Of a stretch of DNA of 48,843 bases, positions 35,023 through 45,080 are shown piece after piece (position 1 is the first letter of the stretch; each line of letters begins with the position of its first letter). The position numbers were made by a program, and so were the translations under genes. The stretch comes from Pseudomonadota bacterium. GTDB lineage: Bacteria > Pseudomonadota > Alphaproteobacteria > Rhodobacterales > Rhodobacteraceae. A model generated the notes under the pieces. The model was not told the origin of the DNA. It made no database searches and was given only the letters and a program-made list of their open reading frames with translations. The DNA is taken from contig JAJZVD010000026.1 in the NCBI GenBank assembly GCA_021845805.1, positions 1 through 48,843 on the forward strand, written 5' to 3'.

Positions 35023-36266
35023 GACTTCCGGCCCTCGCCCGAGGTCGGCGCCGCCAGTTCCGCCTGGCCCTGCCTGGTCGCGTTGGCGGCGCCCGCACTC
35101 GCGGTCACCACCTTCACCGTGGCCCCCGGGAAGATCGCGGCCTGCCCCTCGACCACCACGCGGTCACCCGCCTTCAGCCCGCTGGACACCCCCGCCTGAT
35201 CGCCCACGCGCAAGGCGACCGTCACCGGGCGCTGGTCGATCTTGTTGTCGGAGGTCACCACATAGGCAACCTCGCCCTTGTCGGTCGGCATCACCGCAAC
35301 GTTCGGCACCAGCACCAGCGGTTGGGTCAACCCGGCCTGCAAGGCAACGCTGACGGGCTGGCCCGGCCAAAGGCGCCCGTTGTCGTTCGCAAGGCTTGCC
35401 CGCAGCGTCACGGTTGCGCTGGGGCCGTCGACCGCGTTGTCGATGAACGTCACGGCGCCCGTCTCGGGCGTGGCCGCGGGATCGCCGACAGCAGTAACCC
35501 CGACCGTCAACGTCCCCGCATCGAACGTCCTGCGCAGCAACGCGAGATCATCGGCCGCCAGGCTGAACTGCACCAGCACCGGCTTCATCCGGGTGATCCG
35601 CACCAGCGCCGTGCCGGCCGAGACGTAGGCGCCCTGCGAATACTGCACCGCGCCCAGCCGTCCGTCGAACGGCGCACGAATCTCGGTGTTGCGCAGCGCC
35701 ACCTCGTCGGCGGCATGGGCCGCGGTATCCACCGCCAGCGTACCCTGCGCCACCTTCACCGCGGTCAGCGCATCATCGCCCGCCTGGGCCGCGCTGACCC
35801 CGGTATCCACCAGATGCTTCGTGCGGTTGTAGCTGGCCTGGGCGTCGTCCAGCGTTGCCTGATCCTTGGCGATCTGGGCCTCATCCTTGGCGATCTGGGC
35901 CCTGATGGTGCTGTCATCCAGCTTCACCAGCAGGTCGCCCTGTTTCACCGTGGCCCCGTCCTGCACCAAAATCTGCGCCAGCGTGCCGCTGATCTGCGAT
36001 GCAAGCTGGGTAGAGGCGACAGGCACCACCGACCCGATCGTGCTGCGCTGCACGGGCAGCGTGCCCATGCTGGCCGCGACGACCCGCACCGCCACGGGCC
36101 CGCCGCCGCCACGCTTGCCACCCGCGGCGGGGCCGGTCTTGGCCGGACCGGCCGAGGCCGCGAGATAGGATTGCGCCCAGGACGGCGCAAGTGGCGCGAG
36201 CCTGTCCCGCAGGACGTATCCGGCGGCCAGAACGGCAACCAGGGCAATGACGACAAACTGCTTCAT
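35019..36266 (-). CDS. RND periplasmic adaptor subunit (MdtA-like)
   Basis: A 415-residue membrane fusion protein. It has one N-terminal anchor (QFVVIALVAVLAAGYVL), a Gly/Lys-rich linker (GGKRGGGG), a lipoyl half-motif (QISGTLAQILVQDGATVKQGD), a short helical hairpin containing a repeated QIAKDE segment, then beta-barrel and membrane-proximal domains. ATG chosen with GGGA upstream, 12 codons inside the open frame. It precedes and overlaps the RND subunit. It is divergent from the MFS exporter, with 276 bases between. Confidence 0.92.
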   Translation of the reverse strand: MKQFVVIALVAVLAAGYVLRDRLAPLAPSWAQSYLAASAGPAKTGPAAGGKRGGGGPVAVRVVAASMGTLPVQRSTIGSVVPVASTQLASQISGTLAQILVQDGATVKQGDLLVKLDDSTIRAQIAKDEAQIAKDQATLDDAQASYNRTKHLVDTGVSAAQAGDDALTAVKVAQGTLAVDTAAHAADEVALRNTEIRAPFDGRLGAVQYSQGAYVSAGTALVRITRMKPVLVQFSLAADDLALLRRTFDAGTLTVGVTAVGDPAATPETGAVTFIDNAVDGPSATVTLRASLANDNGRLWPGQPVSVALQAGLTQPLVLVPNVAVMPTDKGEVAYVVTSDNKIDQRPVTVALRVGDQAGVSSGLKAGDRVVVEGQAAIFPGATVKVVTASAGAANATRQGQAELAAPTSGEGRKS

Positions 36267-36542
36267 ACTTTTTATCCCTGCATTGTCCCACGGGCTGCGC
36301 ATCTGTAGGCGCGGAAGCTAGAGCGGCGCTCGGCTAAAGAAAATCTGGGGGCCATCCGATCATCTATTCGTGATTGGGGCATTGTCAAAACCGATGATAC
36401 GGCCACTTTCGAAGTCTCCGGCGCGGTGCGTCGTGTCTTCAACGTTACAATCTTCCCTTTCCGTCGCGTCCGTGCGACGAACAGTCCCGCAAATCGGCGC
36501 GCGGCGCATGGTGGCCTGCGTGCCTGACAGATCGGCCCCATC

Positions 36543-37994
36543 GTGACCCGTGCTTCCGCTCGTGCCCTTCTTCATGCCCGGATCCTGCCCCTGATCGTGG
36601 CAACGGCCCTGTTCATGGAGAACCTGGACTCTACCGTCATCTCGACCTCGCTGCCCCGGATCGCAGAGGATCTCGGGACCAGCCCCATCCACCTCAAGCT
36701 TGCGCTGACCTCCTACCTGCTGGCGCTGGCGATCTTCATCCCCGCATCGGGCTGGATGGCCGACAAGTTCGGCGCCCGGCCGATCTTCCGGCTGGCGATC
36801 ATCATCTTCGCCCTGGGCTCGATTTCCTGCGGCGCGTCGAACGGGCTTGCCTGGCTTGTGGTCTCGCGCGTGCTTCAGGGCATCGGCGGGTCGATGATGG
36901 TGCCGGTCGGACGCCTGATCGTGCTGCGGACGACGCCGAAGGAAGGCTTCGTCAACGCGATGTCCTGGCTGACGGTGCCCGCACTGATCGGCCCGGTCAT
37001 GGGGCCGCCGCTGGGCGGCTTCATCACGACCTATTTCGACTGGCGCTGGATCTTCTGGATCAACATCCCGATCGCGATCCTGGGTGTGGTTCTGTCCTCG
37101 ATCTACATTCCCAAGATCACGCCCGACAAGGTGCGCAGCTTCGACGCGCTGGGGTTCCTGCTGGTCGGGCCGGGGCTGGCCGCCTTCCTGACCGGGATCA
37201 CCATGGCGGGGCTGGGCATGACCTCGGCCGCCGTGATGCTGGTGCTGATCTTCGGCGGGCTGCTGCTGGTCGCGCTCTATGTCCGGCATGCCTACCGGGT
37301 GCCGGCCCCGCTGGTGGACCTGCGGCTGCTGTCGCTGCCGACCTTCCGGCTTGCCGCCGCAGGAGGCACCCTGTTCCGCATCGGCGGGGGGGCTCTGCCC
37401 TTCCTTCTGCCCTTGATGCTGCAACTGGGCTTCGGCATGTCGCCGTTCCAGTCCGGCATGATGACCTTTGCCACCGGGGTTGGCGCGATGACGATGAAGT
37501 TCATCGCCCAGCGGGTGCTGAACCGGTTCGGGTTCCGCCGGGTGCTGATCTGGAACGCGGCCTTCGCGGCCTGCTTCCTGGCCGTGCCCGCAGCCTTCCG
37601 GCCATGGACACCGCACCTTCTGATGATCGGCGCGCTGTTCGTGGGCGGGGTCTTCCGCTCGCTCCAGTTCACCGCGATCAACGCGGTCACCTATGCCGAA
37701 GTGACGAACGAGCGGATGTCGAGCGCGACGAGCTTCAACTCGGTGCTTCAGCAACTCTCCAGCTCGATCGGGATCACGGTGGCGGCCTTCGGGCTGGAAA
37801 GCGTGCAGGCGATCAGCGGCAGCGATCACTTCACGGTGGCGACGTTCCCGCCGGTGTTCCTGCTGGTGGCGGCGGTCTCGGCCAGCTCGATCCTGTGGTT
37901 CATCCGGCTGGCGCCCGATGCGGGCGGCGAATTGCTGACGCGGAAGGCGGCGCCGCGCGCCACCTCCGCTTCCCAGCCCGCCGCCGCCGAGTGA
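36543..37994 (+). CDS. DHA2-type MFS multidrug exporter
   Basis: A 483-residue major facilitator with about fourteen membrane segments, EmrB/QacA-like. TM1 carries MENLDSTVISTSLPRIA, typical of DHA2 members; motif A is GWMADKFGARP, and motif C-like VPALIGPVMGPPLGG is present in TM5. GTG start; no clear ribosome binding site. No EmrA-type adaptor is adjacent. Its stop codon abuts the stop codon of the converging RND gene, leaving no room for a terminator. Substrate unknown. Confidence 0.9.
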   Translation: MTRASARALLHARILPLIVATALFMENLDSTVISTSLPRIAEDLGTSPIHLKLALTSYLLALAIFIPASGWMADKFGARPIFRLAIIIFALGSISCGASNGLAWLVVSRVLQGIGGSMMVPVGRLIVLRTTPKEGFVNAMSWLTVPALIGPVMGPPLGGFITTYFDWRWIFWINIPIAILGVVLSSIYIPKITPDKVRSFDALGFLLVGPGLAAFLTGITMAGLGMTSAAVMLVLIFGGLLLVALYVRHAYRVPAPLVDLRLLSLPTFRLAAAGGTLFRIGGGALPFLLPLMLQLGFGMSPFQSGMMTFATGVGAMTMKFIAQRVLNRFGFRRVLIWNAAFAACFLAVPAAFRPWTPHLLMIGALFVGGVFRSLQFTAINAVTYAEVTNERMSSATSFNSVLQQLSSSIGITVAAFGLESVQAISGSDHFTVATFPPVFLLVAAVSASSILWFIRLAPDAGGELLTRKAAPRATSASQPAAAE

Positions 37995-40900
37995 TCAGAC
38001 CACATCCCAGCCTTTGGTGTCGGGCCCCACGGGGCCCGGCGCGCCGCCCGAAGACCGCCGCCGCCAGAACGCCCAGTTCCGCTTTGTCCGCGCGCCGTCG
38101 CGGGTGACGATCATCAGGATCGAGGGCGTTACAACCAACGTCAGCACCGTCGCGAAGGCCAAGCCGAACACGATGGCCGACGACAGCGAGATCCACCACT
38201 GGGTGGACGGCGCGCCATAGGTCGTCTCGTGGTTCAGCAGTTCCAGGTTCAGCCCGAAGGCGATCGGCAGCACCCCCAGAATGGCCGTCGTTGCCGTCAG
38301 GACCACCGGCCGCGCCCGTTCGTGGCAGGTCTCGATGATCGCCTCGACCTTGCCCATGCCCTCGGCGCGGAGGGTGTCGAAGGTGTCGATCAGCACGATG
38401 TTGTTGTTCACCACAACCCCTGCCAGCGCGATGATCCCGATCCCGGTCATCACCACGCCGAAGGGTTCCTGCATGATCAGCAGCCCCAGGAACACCCCGA
38501 TGGTCGACATCACCACCGCCGACAGCACCAGCCAGACCGAGGTGAACTTGTTGAACTGGGCCAGCAGCACGATGAAGATCAGGAACACCGCCGCCAGCCC
38601 CGCCTTCGACAGGAAGGCCGCCGAATCCTTCTGGTCCTGGTCCGAGCCGCCAAGCTTCCAGCGGATGCCCTGTTTCTCCAGCCCCATGCCCTGCATCATC
38701 TTCGTCACCTCGGCCTGCACCGTGGCGGTCTGGGCCCCTTCGCGCACGTTGGCCTGCACCGTGACCGTGCGCGCCCCGTCGATCCGGGTCAGCGTGCCGG
38801 TCGAGGGCGCGGCCACCCGTTTGACGAAGTTCGAGATCGGAACCGAGCCATCGGCGGTTGCCACCCTCAGTTCGTCCAGCATCGACAGCGTGCGGTCCTC
38901 GCGCGGCAGGCGCAGACGGATGTCCACCGCGTCATCCTGGCCCGGCGGGCGATAATCGGTCAGCTTCAGCCCGTCGGTGACAAGCTGCACCATCGCGCCA
39001 ACTGCGCCGGGCGACAGCCCCGCCTTGGCAGCGCCCGCGCGGTCCACGTTCAGTTCCCAGGTGACGCCCGGCGGCGGCAGCCCGTCCGAGATGTCCACCG
39101 CATCTGGGTTCTTCCTGAGATCCGCCGCGACCTTGCGCGCCACGTCGTTCAGCCCGGTCGGGTCCACCGCCGACAGTTCGATCTGGATCGGTTTGCCCGA
39201 GGGCGGGCCCGCCTGCGGCACCGACACCTCGACGCGCACCCCCGGCAGGCCCACCATCGCCTTGCGCAGACTGGCAAGGATCTCGTTGGCCGAGGGACGG
39301 TTGCGCCAGTCCACGAACTCGTACTGGATCACCCCCACCACATCGGGGTCAACCTGATTGCCCGATGCGGTCGGAATGCCGGACCGGGTGTAGACCGTCT
39401 TGATCCCGGGCCAATCCAGCAGCTTGACCTCGGCCTGCCGGGTCAGCGCGTCCATCTCCTGCACCGACAGGTTGCCGCGCGCGTGGACGTAAAGAAGGCC
39501 GTAATCGGGCTCGACATTCGGGAAGAACTCGACCCCGCGGCCGTACTTGCCATAGGCCACCGGCACCGCGACCAGCAGTGCGACGGCCGTCATCACCACC
39601 AGCCACGGGTGCCGGATCGCCCGGGCGACGAACCGCATGTAAAGGCTCTTGCCGTCCTTCGGGATCTCGCGCACGGGCTTCGCGATCATCGCCCCCAGCG
39701 TCGGCGCGAAGATCAGCGCGTACAGCATCGAGGCCGACAGCGTCGCGATCAGCGTGATCGGCAGGTACATCATGAACGATCCCACGATGCCCGGCCAGAA
39801 CAGCAGCGGCGAAAAGGCCGCGACCCGCGTCAGCGTGGCCGCGATCACCGGGCCCGCCATGCGGTGGCTGGCCATAGCGAAGGCGTCGCGCTTGTCCATC
39901 CCTTCGGCCATCCGGCGTTCCGCGAATTCGGTGACGATGATCGCATCGTCCACCAGCATCCCCACCGCCAGGATCAGGCTGAACAGCACAACGATGTTCA
40001 CCGTCAGCCCCGCAAGCGACAGCCCCAGGATGCCCATCAGGAACGAGGCCGGAATGGCCAGCCCGATCAGCAGCGAGGCGCGACCGGACAGCGCGTAGAG
40101 GATGACGACGAACACCAGGATCACCGCCGTCAGGACCGAGTTCTGCAGATCGCTCAGCAACTGGCGGATGTTGGTGGACTTGTCCTGGCTGAAGGTCACC
40201 ACCGTGCCGGGCGGCAACTGCGCCTGATAGGTGCCCACCAGCGCCTTCACCGCGTCCACCGTCTCGATCAGGTTGGCGCCGGTGCGTTTGGACACCTCGA
40301 TGGCGACGGCGGGCTTGCCGTTCAGCCGGGTGATGGTGGTCGCGTCCTTCTGGGTCGCGGTGACGGTCGCGATGTCGCGCGCGCGCACCACGGCATCGCC
40401 GGTCGACACGATCGGCAGGTTCGCCACATCCTCCGGCGTCTCGATCAGCGCGGGCAGCTTGATCGAATAGCGGCCCTGCGCCCCCTCCATCGCGCCGGCG
40501 GCCACCAGCTGGTTGTTCGCTGTCGCCCCCCCGATCAGCTGATCGGGCCGCAACCCGTAGGATTGCAGCTTGGCCGGGTCGATCGTCACATCCACCACGT
40601 CGTCACGCACGCCCTGAAGCGTGGCGTCAAGCACGCCCGACACATCGGCGATCTGGTCGCGCAGGCCGCGCGCCGCGGCCGTCAGTGCGCGCTCGGGCAC
40701 GTCGCCCGACAGCGTGACGACCAGCACCGGAAACTCCGAGATGTTGACCTCGTGCACCGAGGGGTCCGAGGTCATGCCGCTGGGCAGGTTCGGCTTGGCG
40801 TTCGAGACGGCGGACCGCACGTCGTCAAGCGCCTTGCGCAGGTCCGCCCCGGCCTGAAACTCGATCAGGACCGACCCGCCGCCCTCGTAGGCGGTCGACG

Positions 40901-41141
40901 TCATCTTCTTCAGCCCGGCGATCGTCTTGATCTGCGTCTCCATCGGGCGCAGCAGAAGGCGTTCGGAATCCTCGGGCGAAATCCCGTTGTAGACCATGTT
41001 GACGTACATGATCGGGATCTGGATGTCGGGTTCGGCTTCCTTGGGGATGGTCCGGTAGGCGATGGTACCCGCCACCATCAGGAACAGCAGGACCGACAGC
41101 GTCAGCCGCGCGTTGCGGATCGCAATCTCGACCAGCTTCAT
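37995..41141 (-). CDS. RND efflux pump inner-membrane subunit (second)
   Basis: A 1048-residue RND exporter distinct from the one at 32-35 kb: it begins MKLVEIAIRNARLTLSVLLF and has AYRTIPKEAEPDIQIP in the first loop. TM4 carries the proton-relay Asp pair (VGMLVDDAIIVTEF). Large periplasmic loops and about twelve membrane segments are present. It belongs to the HAE-type group often annotated only as RND permease. Its ATG overlaps its adaptor gene by 4 bp. Outer-membrane channel absent. Confidence 0.92.
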   Translation of the reverse strand: MKLVEIAIRNARLTLSVLLFLMVAGTIAYRTIPKEAEPDIQIPIMYVNMVYNGISPEDSERLLLRPMETQIKTIAGLKKMTSTAYEGGGSVLIEFQAGADLRKALDDVRSAVSNAKPNLPSGMTSDPSVHEVNISEFPVLVVTLSGDVPERALTAAARGLRDQIADVSGVLDATLQGVRDDVVDVTIDPAKLQSYGLRPDQLIGGATANNQLVAAGAMEGAQGRYSIKLPALIETPEDVANLPIVSTGDAVVRARDIATVTATQKDATTITRLNGKPAVAIEVSKRTGANLIETVDAVKALVGTYQAQLPPGTVVTFSQDKSTNIRQLLSDLQNSVLTAVILVFVVILYALSGRASLLIGLAIPASFLMGILGLSLAGLTVNIVVLFSLILAVGMLVDDAIIVTEFAERRMAEGMDKRDAFAMASHRMAGPVIAATLTRVAAFSPLLFWPGIVGSFMMYLPITLIATLSASMLYALIFAPTLGAMIAKPVREIPKDGKSLYMRFVARAIRHPWLVVMTAVALLVAVPVAYGKYGRGVEFFPNVEPDYGLLYVHARGNLSVQEMDALTRQAEVKLLDWPGIKTVYTRSGIPTASGNQVDPDVVGVIQYEFVDWRNRPSANEILASLRKAMVGLPGVRVEVSVPQAGPPSGKPIQIELSAVDPTGLNDVARKVAADLRKNPDAVDISDGLPPPGVTWELNVDRAGAAKAGLSPGAVGAMVQLVTDGLKLTDYRPPGQDDAVDIRLRLPREDRTLSMLDELRVATADGSVPISNFVKRVAAPSTGTLTRIDGARTVTVQANVREGAQTATVQAEVTKMMQGMGLEKQGIRWKLGGSDQDQKDSAAFLSKAGLAAVFLIFIVLLAQFNKFTSVWLVLSAVVMSTIGVFLGLLIMQEPFGVVMTGIGIIALAGVVVNNNIVLIDTFDTLRAEGMGKVEAIIETCHERARPVVLTATTAILGVLPIAFGLNLELLNHETTYGAPSTQWWISLSSAIVFGLAFATVLTLVVTPSILMIVTRDGARTKRNWAFWRRRSSGGAPGPVGPDTKGWDVV

Positions 41142-42289
41142 TGCCCGGCCCCGCCGTCGGCGCCCAGCGTCGGCCCGCCCTCAGGGGGCGGCACCACGTC
41201 GACCGTCTGGCCATCCTTCACCAGATCCTGCCCCGACACCACGATGCGCACCCCGGCGGGAACCCCGGCCAGGATCAGCCCTTCGGGCGTGTCATCGATC
41301 AGCGTCACCGGGGTGAAATGGGTTACGTTCTGCGCATCGACCGTGCGCAGGCCCAGATCGCCGTTGTCCGACAGCGTGATGACCGACCGCGGCACCGTCA
41401 CCGCCTTCACCGGCGGGGCGTAAAGGGTGATCTGCGCCGTCATGCCGGCCGGAATGCGGCCATCTGGGTTGGCTATCGCCACCTCGACCGGGAAGGTGCG
41501 CGTGACCTTGCTGCCAAGCTTCGAGACATAGCGCACCGTGCCTTCCACCTTGCGCCCGTCCACCAGTTCCACCTGCGCCTTCGAGCCGGGGCCGATGTCG
41601 CCCACGTCCATCTCGTTCACTTCGGCGCGCACCACGATGGGGTCGATGGAAATCAGCGTGGCCACCGGCGCGCCCTGCTGCAGCCACTGGCCCTGCTCGG
41701 CCACCACGCTGTCCACCACCCCGGCAAAGGGCGCGTGCAGCGTCAGACGGTCGGCGGCGGCCTGGGCCTGGGTCAGCGCGGCTTCGGCCGCGGCCTTGGC
41801 CGTGCGCGCGGCCAGAAGCGTCAGGTCGGGCATGTTGCCCGAGGCCGACAGCTTTTCATCCGCATCCAGTTCCTGCGCCCGCTGCGCCAGCACGGCCTTG
41901 GCATTGTCCACCGCGGCCAGCAGGTCGCTGCCGTCCTGCGCCATCACCTCGGCGCCCGCGGCGATGGTCTGGCCCTGCACCACGTCAAGCTTCGCCACGA
42001 TGCCCGCGCTGCGCGCGGCCAGGGTCACGTTCTTGTCGGCCTGCGTCGCCCCCGACAGACGGATCGCGCGCGCATGTTCGGCAAAGACCGGCTCTACCGC
42101 CGCGACCGTCGGGAGGAGCGGCGCGGCAGGCTGGTTGCCTGCGGTTTCGGCCGGGGCCTGGTCTGCGGGTTGGGCCGCAAGGACCTGGTCGCTGCCGACC
42201 GAGGCGAACTTGCCGGTCACCACCCAGGCGGCCGCAGCGATCAGCACAAGGATCGCAGCGATCCGGTGACCTGGAATCTTGCCAGACAT
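41138..42289 (-). CDS. RND periplasmic adaptor subunit (second)
   Basis: A 383-residue membrane fusion protein with an N-terminal anchor (RIAAILVLIAAAAWVV), lipoyl half-motif (SAGIVAKLDVVQGQTIAAGAE), a helical hairpin at about 115-165, second half-motif (APFAGVVDSVVAEQGQWLQQG) and C-terminal barrel domains. GAGGTAG lies eight bases upstream of the ATG. It is first in a two-gene unit with the 1048-residue RND subunit. Confidence 0.92.
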   Translation of the reverse strand: MSGKIPGHRIAAILVLIAAAAWVVTGKFASVGSDQVLAAQPADQAPAETAGNQPAAPLLPTVAAVEPVFAEHARAIRLSGATQADKNVTLAARSAGIVAKLDVVQGQTIAAGAEVMAQDGSDLLAAVDNAKAVLAQRAQELDADEKLSASGNMPDLTLLAARTAKAAAEAALTQAQAAADRLTLHAPFAGVVDSVVAEQGQWLQQGAPVATLISIDPIVVRAEVNEMDVGDIGPGSKAQVELVDGRKVEGTVRYVSKLGSKVTRTFPVEVAIANPDGRIPAGMTAQITLYAPPVKAVTVPRSVITLSDNGDLGLRTVDAQNVTHFTPVTLIDDTPEGLILAGVPAGVRIVVSGQDLVKDGQTVDVVPPPEGGPTLGADGGAGQ

Positions 42290-42434
42290 GAACGAACTAC
42301 CTCAATGCGTCTCGGGCGCCGCACGGCCGGCACACGGAGCAGGTCGCGGCCCCGCCCAACGCGGCGCCACCTGCACCCTGCCAAAGATAAGACCTGCTGA
42401 CACATATCAAGTGCCTGTGATTGCAACCCGCGCG

Positions 42435-42460
42435 GAAACTGGCGCAGGCGCCACAGTTTC
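42435..42460 (-). other. Inverted repeat downstream of secreted hypothetical gene
   Basis: GAAACTG and CAGTTTC arms, with further pairing GCGC/GCGC after a 2-base bulge and a very tight loop. It lies 18 bases past the stop of the minus-strand hypothetical gene and has no U-tract. A terminator without U-tract or a control site of the RND unit are both possible. Confidence 0.35.
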
Positions 42461-42477
42461 AGCCACTTGACCCTACG

Positions 42478-42978
42478 TCACTTCAGCGCGTCAACGCAGT
42501 TGGTCAGTGCCGCAATCGAAGCCTGCGACCCCGCGAGGCTGTAATTCTGCACGTCGCGCCCCGCGCTGTCACGCAGATAGAGCGTGTTGCCATAGACCAC
42601 CTCTGAGAGGAACCGGGTGCCGCTGCGGCTGTCTGGCAGGTCGAACAGGATCGACTGCTTGTAGAGGTTGGCATTCGACAGCGACCACGGCGCCTGTCCG
42701 TCGATCTGCACTTCCAGGTCGGCCGCGCTGTCGTCGAAGCTCCAGCCCGAGGAATAGAACTGCAGCCGGATCGGGCTTTCCCGGTCGGCCCAGATGGCAA
42801 AGGAGTCGTCGGGGTAGGTCACCTGCGCCACGCAGGCCATCGTCCCGTCGTCCCAGGCCACCACCCGCACGTCCCAGTCGCGGTGGGAATAGACGACCAT
42901 GTTCTGATTGTCCGCGGCAACCGGCGCCGCGACGCTTGTGGCCAGCGCCAGCGCGCAGACCAGGGGCAAGGACTTCAT
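42478..42978 (-). CDS. Hypothetical exported protein
   Basis: I do not recognise this 166-residue protein. It has a signal peptide (MKSLPLVCALALATSVAAPVAA) and a mature part rich in Asp, Ser and aromatic residues with alternating beta-like pattern (NMVVYSHRDWDVRVVAWDDG). Two mature cysteines, in MACVAQ and the terminal TNCVDALK, could form a disulfide. No enzyme motif is seen. GGAGG precedes the ATG. It lies between the acyl-CoA synthetase and the second RND unit on the same strand, but 188 bases from the latter. Confidence 0.7.
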   Translation of the reverse strand: MKSLPLVCALALATSVAAPVAADNQNMVVYSHRDWDVRVVAWDDGTMACVAQVTYPDDSFAIWADRESPIRLQFYSSGWSFDDSAADLEVQIDGQAPWSLSNANLYKQSILFDLPDSRSGTRFLSEVVYGNTLYLRDSAGRDVQNYSLAGSQASIAALTNCVDALK

Positions 42979-43053
42979 GAAAACCTCCGATCAAACGTGA
43001 TCGCAGGGTAAACCCCGGATCACGCCCGATCAAGTTTTCGTCAGGACTGCGGG

Positions 43054-44946
43054 TCAGACCCACTCCCAGGGCCGGGTGAATTCGCCCAGCACCTTCTCGA
43101 CCGCCGCCGTTTCCGCGTCGCCCCCGTGGCGCAGCCGGGCGACCAGCCCGCGTTTCTTGTCCTCGATCACGTCGGCGACACGCGCCTGCAGCCCCGCGGC
43201 GGCCAGGGCCTCGTCGTAGACCCGCGCGATGGCCCGCCGCCGCAGGTCGGGTTTGAACACCTTGCCCACCGCGGTCTTCGGCAGTTCGGGCAGGACCTCG
43301 ATGTGCTTGGGCACCGCGGCGCGTTCGTGGATATGCGTGCGCGCATGCTCCATCAGCGCCTCGATGGTGACCGACGCCCCCTTCACCAGTTCCACATAGG
43401 CGCAGGGCAGTTCGCCCGCGAAGGCGTCGGGCTGGCCGATGGCACCGACAAAGGCCACCGCCTCGTGGCTCATCAACGCCTCTTCGATCTCGGCCGGGTC
43501 CAGATTGTGCCCGCCGCGGATGATCAGATCCTTGGCGCGCCCGGTGATGTAAAGATAGCCATCGGCATCGATCCGGCCCAGGTCGCCGGTCCGCAGGTAA
43601 AGCTCGTCGGCAAACAGGAAGCGGTTCTTGTCGGCCTCGGTATAGGTGCGGCCGGAATAGACACCGGGGTTGGCCACGCAAATCTCGCCCACCTCGTCGG
43701 TGCCGCATTCCCGGGTCACCCGCCCCTGGGCGTCGCAGTGCAGGATGCGGACATCGGTGTAGGGGAACGGAATGCCGACCGATCCGATCTTCTTTTCCCC
43801 CGCGGGCGGGTTGACCGAGACAAGACAGGTCGCCTCGGTCAGCCCGTAGCCCTCGACGATTGTCACACCGGTGGCCTTCTGGAACCGGTGCCACAATTCG
43901 ACCGGCAGCGGCGCCGAGCCCGAGAAGGCATAGCGCAGCGACGACACGTCGGCATCCACGGGCCGCTGCATCAGCGCCGAGATCGCCGTGGGTACGGTGA
44001 TGACGAAGGTGACCTTCCAGCGCTCGACCAGCTTCCAGAAATTGTCCAGGACCCCCTCGCCGCGATAGCCCGCGGGCGTCGGAAAGACGGCGTGTGCCCC
44101 GGACGACAGCACCGACATCAGGATCGGATAGGCCGCAAAGACATGAAACAGCGGCAGCGGGCAGATCACCACGTCGTCGGGCCGGAACAGCAGTTCAGCC
44201 CCCAGCCAGCCGTTGTAGATCATCCCCGAAACCCGGTGCTGCGCCACCTTCGGCATGCCTGTCGTGCCGCCGGTGTGGAAATAGGCCGCCACCCGGTCTG
44301 TGGTAATGTCCGTGAACCCCAGCGCATCGGGCCGCTGGCGGGCGCATTCGCGGGCGAAATCCAGCACCCGGGCACGATGGGCCGCGGCATGTTTCGGGCG
44401 GATGAAGGGCACGATCCAGCGCTTCGGCACCGGCAGGTAGCGGTTCAGATCGACCTCCAGAACGGTCTCCACCGCGGGCGCCTCGACCAGCGCCTGCGCA
44501 ACCTTCGCGGCGATATCCGTCCGGGGAAACGCCTTCAGCGTCACGACCACCTTGGCCTTCGTCTCGCGCAGGATCGCCGCGATCTGCGGCGCTTCCAGCA
44601 GCGGGTTGATCGGGTTCACGATACCCGCCACCCCGCCCGCGATCAGCGTCACCGCGGTTTCGGTGCAGTTGGGCAGCACATAGGCCACCACGTCATCCGG
44701 CCCGATCCCCAGGCTGCGGAACAGGTTCGCCGCCTGCGTCACCCGTCCCTTCAGCATCGCCCAGGTCAGGGTCTCTGCCGGGTCCCGCGGCCCCGAGGTC
44801 AACTGGAAGCTGAAGGCGGGGCGGTCGGCGTGCCGCGCCGCGGTGTCCGACAGAAGCGCGTAGACCGAGCGCGGCAGCTTGCGCGCTTCCCACGGAGCCT
44901 CTGCCTCGATGGCGTTGCGGTCGACCAGCGACGCGAATGAACTCAT
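43054..44946 (-). CDS. Acyl-CoA synthetase (AMP-forming)
   Basis: A 630-residue adenylate-forming acyl-CoA ligase activating a carboxylic acid, probably a medium- or long-chain fatty acid, to its CoA thioester. Motifs: the phosphate-binding loop HTGGTTGMPK, EGYGLTEAT, YLRTGDLGRID and the C-terminal catalytic lysine in PKTAVGKVFKPD. The C-terminal tail of about 60 residues after that lysine is longer than usual. GGGGAGGGG precedes the ATG. Substrate is inferred only from general similarity; no beta-oxidation genes are adjacent. Confidence 0.9.
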   Translation of the reverse strand: MSSFASLVDRNAIEAEAPWEARKLPRSVYALLSDTAARHADRPAFSFQLTSGPRDPAETLTWAMLKGRVTQAANLFRSLGIGPDDVVAYVLPNCTETAVTLIAGGVAGIVNPINPLLEAPQIAAILRETKAKVVVTLKAFPRTDIAAKVAQALVEAPAVETVLEVDLNRYLPVPKRWIVPFIRPKHAAAHRARVLDFARECARQRPDALGFTDITTDRVAAYFHTGGTTGMPKVAQHRVSGMIYNGWLGAELLFRPDDVVICPLPLFHVFAAYPILMSVLSSGAHAVFPTPAGYRGEGVLDNFWKLVERWKVTFVITVPTAISALMQRPVDADVSSLRYAFSGSAPLPVELWHRFQKATGVTIVEGYGLTEATCLVSVNPPAGEKKIGSVGIPFPYTDVRILHCDAQGRVTRECGTDEVGEICVANPGVYSGRTYTEADKNRFLFADELYLRTGDLGRIDADGYLYITGRAKDLIIRGGHNLDPAEIEEALMSHEAVAFVGAIGQPDAFAGELPCAYVELVKGASVTIEALMEHARTHIHERAAVPKHIEVLPELPKTAVGKVFKPDLRRRAIARVYDEALAAAGLQARVADVIEDKKRGLVARLRHGGDAETAAVEKVLGEFTRPWEWV

Positions 44947-45080
44947 GGTCCCCTCCCCTTCCGCCTTGAGGCGGTCCTTTCAAGGGAAGTTCGGCGCTTT
45001 TGCCCGCTGCTGCAAGCCGGGCGCGCGCGGGAAAACGCAGCGTCACCGCCCGGCAGCGCCTTGGCCGTCACGTCACGCCG

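Noticed and set aside
32971-35199. A 742-codon plus-strand open frame opposite the first RND gene
   Set aside because: Same reason: shadow frame with biased composition and no recognisable family.
38229-41423. A 1064-codon plus-strand open frame opposite the second RND gene
   Set aside because: Antisense shadow of the RND permease; composition is His/Arg/Gln-rich with no domain pattern.
42384-42410. TTGATA/TATCTT promoter for the second RND unit
   Set aside because: The spacer is only 15 bases, too short for a confident sigma-70 promoter.
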